From contig WELB01000246.1 of the NCBI GenBank assembly GCA_009602725.1, positions 8,624 through 25,130 of the forward strand: 16,507 bases of DNA, in the 5' to 3' direction. Every line of letters begins with the position of its first letter. Position 1 is the first letter of the stretch. The position numbers and the translations under genes are program-made. This document shows, in pieces, positions 15,717 to 16,507 of this stretch. The notes below the pieces were generated by a model that made no database searches, had not been told where the DNA came from, and saw nothing but the letters and a program-made list of their open reading frames with translations. The DNA is from Spirogloea muscicola. Its lineage: Eukaryota > Streptophyta > Zygnematophyceae > Spirogloeales > Spirogloeaceae.

Positions 15717-15860
15717 ACACAGAGCTCGGCGATATATCTGGCAAAAGAGTCAACTTGTTCGTCCGCATGAGGAATACGGACATCAGCCAGTTTTTCCTCC
15801 TGCTGAACGTTGACGACTCGTCCGAGATGTTCATACGAACTATGGACGCTTCGGCTGGTC
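15717..15860 (+). pseudogene. pol: Start of Ty3/gypsy integrase, truncated
   Basis: The reading crosses RARRYIW, LVRPH and VFPPAE, a TGA, then LVRDVHTNYGRFGWSK followed by TAG. This resembles the region leading into the HHCC zinc domain of gypsy integrases (H...GHFG). No Cys pair, no DDE catalytic core and no chromodomain follow. The element appears cut off here. Confidence 0.5.
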
Positions 15861-15972
15861 AAAGTAGCCAACATCCTCGTTTAGTTTGTGTACAAAGTAG
15901 ACTAGCAAGTCAGCACTTTACTTATTCTCGACCTATCGACGCCATCTTGCACAGACGCCCTCTCGCATGACA

Positions 15973-16078
15973 GGGGAAAGGAGGGCCGAATTGCCAATGG
16001 GGGCCTTATCGACCTGGTCTGCCTCCTTTTCGGGCGCTGCTAGAGGAGGGGAGCAGCAGCAGTGGCAGGAGGGATGGC
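15973..16078. repeat. Dispersed repeat, copy 2 (pairs with 7406-7498)
   Basis: It is the same sequence family as 7406-7498, with a 10-15 bp internal length difference (the CTCCTTTTCGGGCG part is extra). It begins about 110 bp downstream, in the minus sense, of the right-edge reverse transcriptase stop and could be part of its 3' untranslated region. The other copy is much farther from a tail stop, so this is uncertain. Confidence 0.7.
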
Positions 16079-16188
16079 GGTGGTTGGAGGGAAAGCGGCT
16101 GCTGATATTAAAAAATCGGCTGTAAACTGCCAGCCAGATGCATACAGGTGTTCATGACGGAGCCAAAGGCTAGGCAGACAGGGCGCCC

Positions 16189-16507
16189 TCAATACCCCCG
16201 AGTCAGCAGTAGGAAGTCAGATGAGCTGAGGGGAGGAAGAGCAACCCCGCTGCGCAAACCCGAGGCTGCTGCAAGGGCGCGACCAGCCCGGCGATGCAAA
16301 GCAATCGCCTGCGACCGCTGTAGGGACATAGACAAGCGCATACGGTAGCAGGACACAAGACCCAAAGGCACCGAGCCACCGGGAAGGGCTGCACCCCGTT
16401 CCCGGCGCCGCTGGTCAGCTTGAGAGGCCAGCAGCGAAAGTAACGAGGACCACCGACCCCCGTAACACCCATGGATGTCCATGGCCAGGGGGTAAAAGGT
16501 ATCACCC
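16189..16507 (-). CDS. Non-LTR-type reverse transcriptase C-terminus, uninterrupted, runs off right edge
   Basis: The minus-strand frame is open from the window edge to TGA at 16189-16191, about 105 codons. It starts with YPLAMDIHGCYGGRW (compare PAAIDIYGCLGPRF in the copy at 8354-9179). A variable region and the shared tail SLQRSQAIALHRRAGRALAAASG follow, ending LLLTRGY. No stop or shift is seen in the part inside the window. The catalytic polymerase, knuckle and most of the nuclease-like part would lie beyond 16507. It could belong to a more complete element than the others; whether it is active cannot be judged here. Confidence 0.7.
   Translation of the reverse strand, partial: GDTFYPLAMDIHGCYGGRWSSLLSLLASQADQRRRERGAALPGGSVPLGLVSCYRMRLSMSLQRSQAIALHRRAGRALAAASGLRSGVALPPLSSSDFLLLTRGY

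Larger units (their letters stand above)
9955..15860 (+). mobile_element. Decayed Ty3/gypsy-like retrotransposon with an internal DNA methyltransferase, 3' truncated
   Basis: The order is gag, zinc knuckles, coiled coil, protease, Pro/Ala linker, cytosine-5 methyltransferase, reverse transcriptase, RNase H and integrase N-terminus. Reverse transcriptase before integrase is the Ty3/gypsy order. There are at least eight frame changes and many stops. The element ends within or just after the integrase zinc region near 15860; no integrase catalytic core or 3' LTR is seen before the dispersed repeat at 15973. The 5' limit is uncertain (see the leader). All segments align in one direction, so it is one inserted copy, not a patchwork. 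Confidence 0.85.

Noticed and set aside
15717-15970. Complete gypsy integrase
   Set aside because: Only the approach to the zinc domain is recognisable; no Cys pair or DDE core follows before the unrelated repeat at 15973.

Overview
The window is retrotransposon-rich eukaryotic DNA. I find no convincing host gene, RNA gene, CRISPR array or bacterial-type system. Every recognisable protein belongs to a mobile element, and all but one fragment at the right edge are either broken or incomplete. An algal (probably green-lineage) host is likely. The reasons are a Ty3/gypsy element with a cytosine-5 DNA methyltransferase domain between protease and reverse transcriptase, and several C-terminal reverse transcriptase fragments of a kind I associate with algae. 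This placement is inference from family resemblance, not a search result.

Layout. At 1-865 (minus strand) lie two pieces of a non-LTR-type reverse transcriptase C-terminus: a zinc-knuckle/nuclease-like piece running off the left edge, and the extreme C-terminal tail of another copy. A 164-bp hairpin-rich short element (542-705) splits that tail, flanked by an 8-bp duplication. A nearly identical second short element (866-1028) abuts a truncated 5' LTR. At 1029-5968 is a decayed Ty1/copia element with gag, protease, integrase, reverse transcriptase and RNase H in one former reading frame. Its gag start codon is inside the LTR, and its primer-binding site matches the anticodon arm of initiator tRNA-Met inside the gag reading frame. 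At 5969-7850 is AT-richer DNA with simple and tandem repeats and no credible gene. At 7856-7935 is a third, 5'-truncated short element with a 13-14 bp duplication. At 8354-9179 (minus) is a longer broken copy of the non-LTR reverse transcriptase C-terminus. At about 9430-15860 is a decayed Ty3/gypsy-like element: leader, gag with zinc knuckles, coiled coil, protease, Pro/Ala linker, DNA methyltransferase, reverse transcriptase, RNase H and the start of integrase. It is cut off before the integrase core. At 16189-16507 (minus) an uninterrupted C-terminal reverse transcriptase fragment runs off the right edge.

The three retroelement classes do not cooperate; they are nested and juxtaposed insertions of different ages. 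The copia and gypsy elements are dead copies with stops and frameshifts. The short element copies are almost identical to one another (one difference in about 163 bp), so that family looks recently active. The most interesting points are the copia gag/LTR/PBS overlap, the methyltransferase inside the gypsy pol region, and the TSD-flanked short hairpin element.
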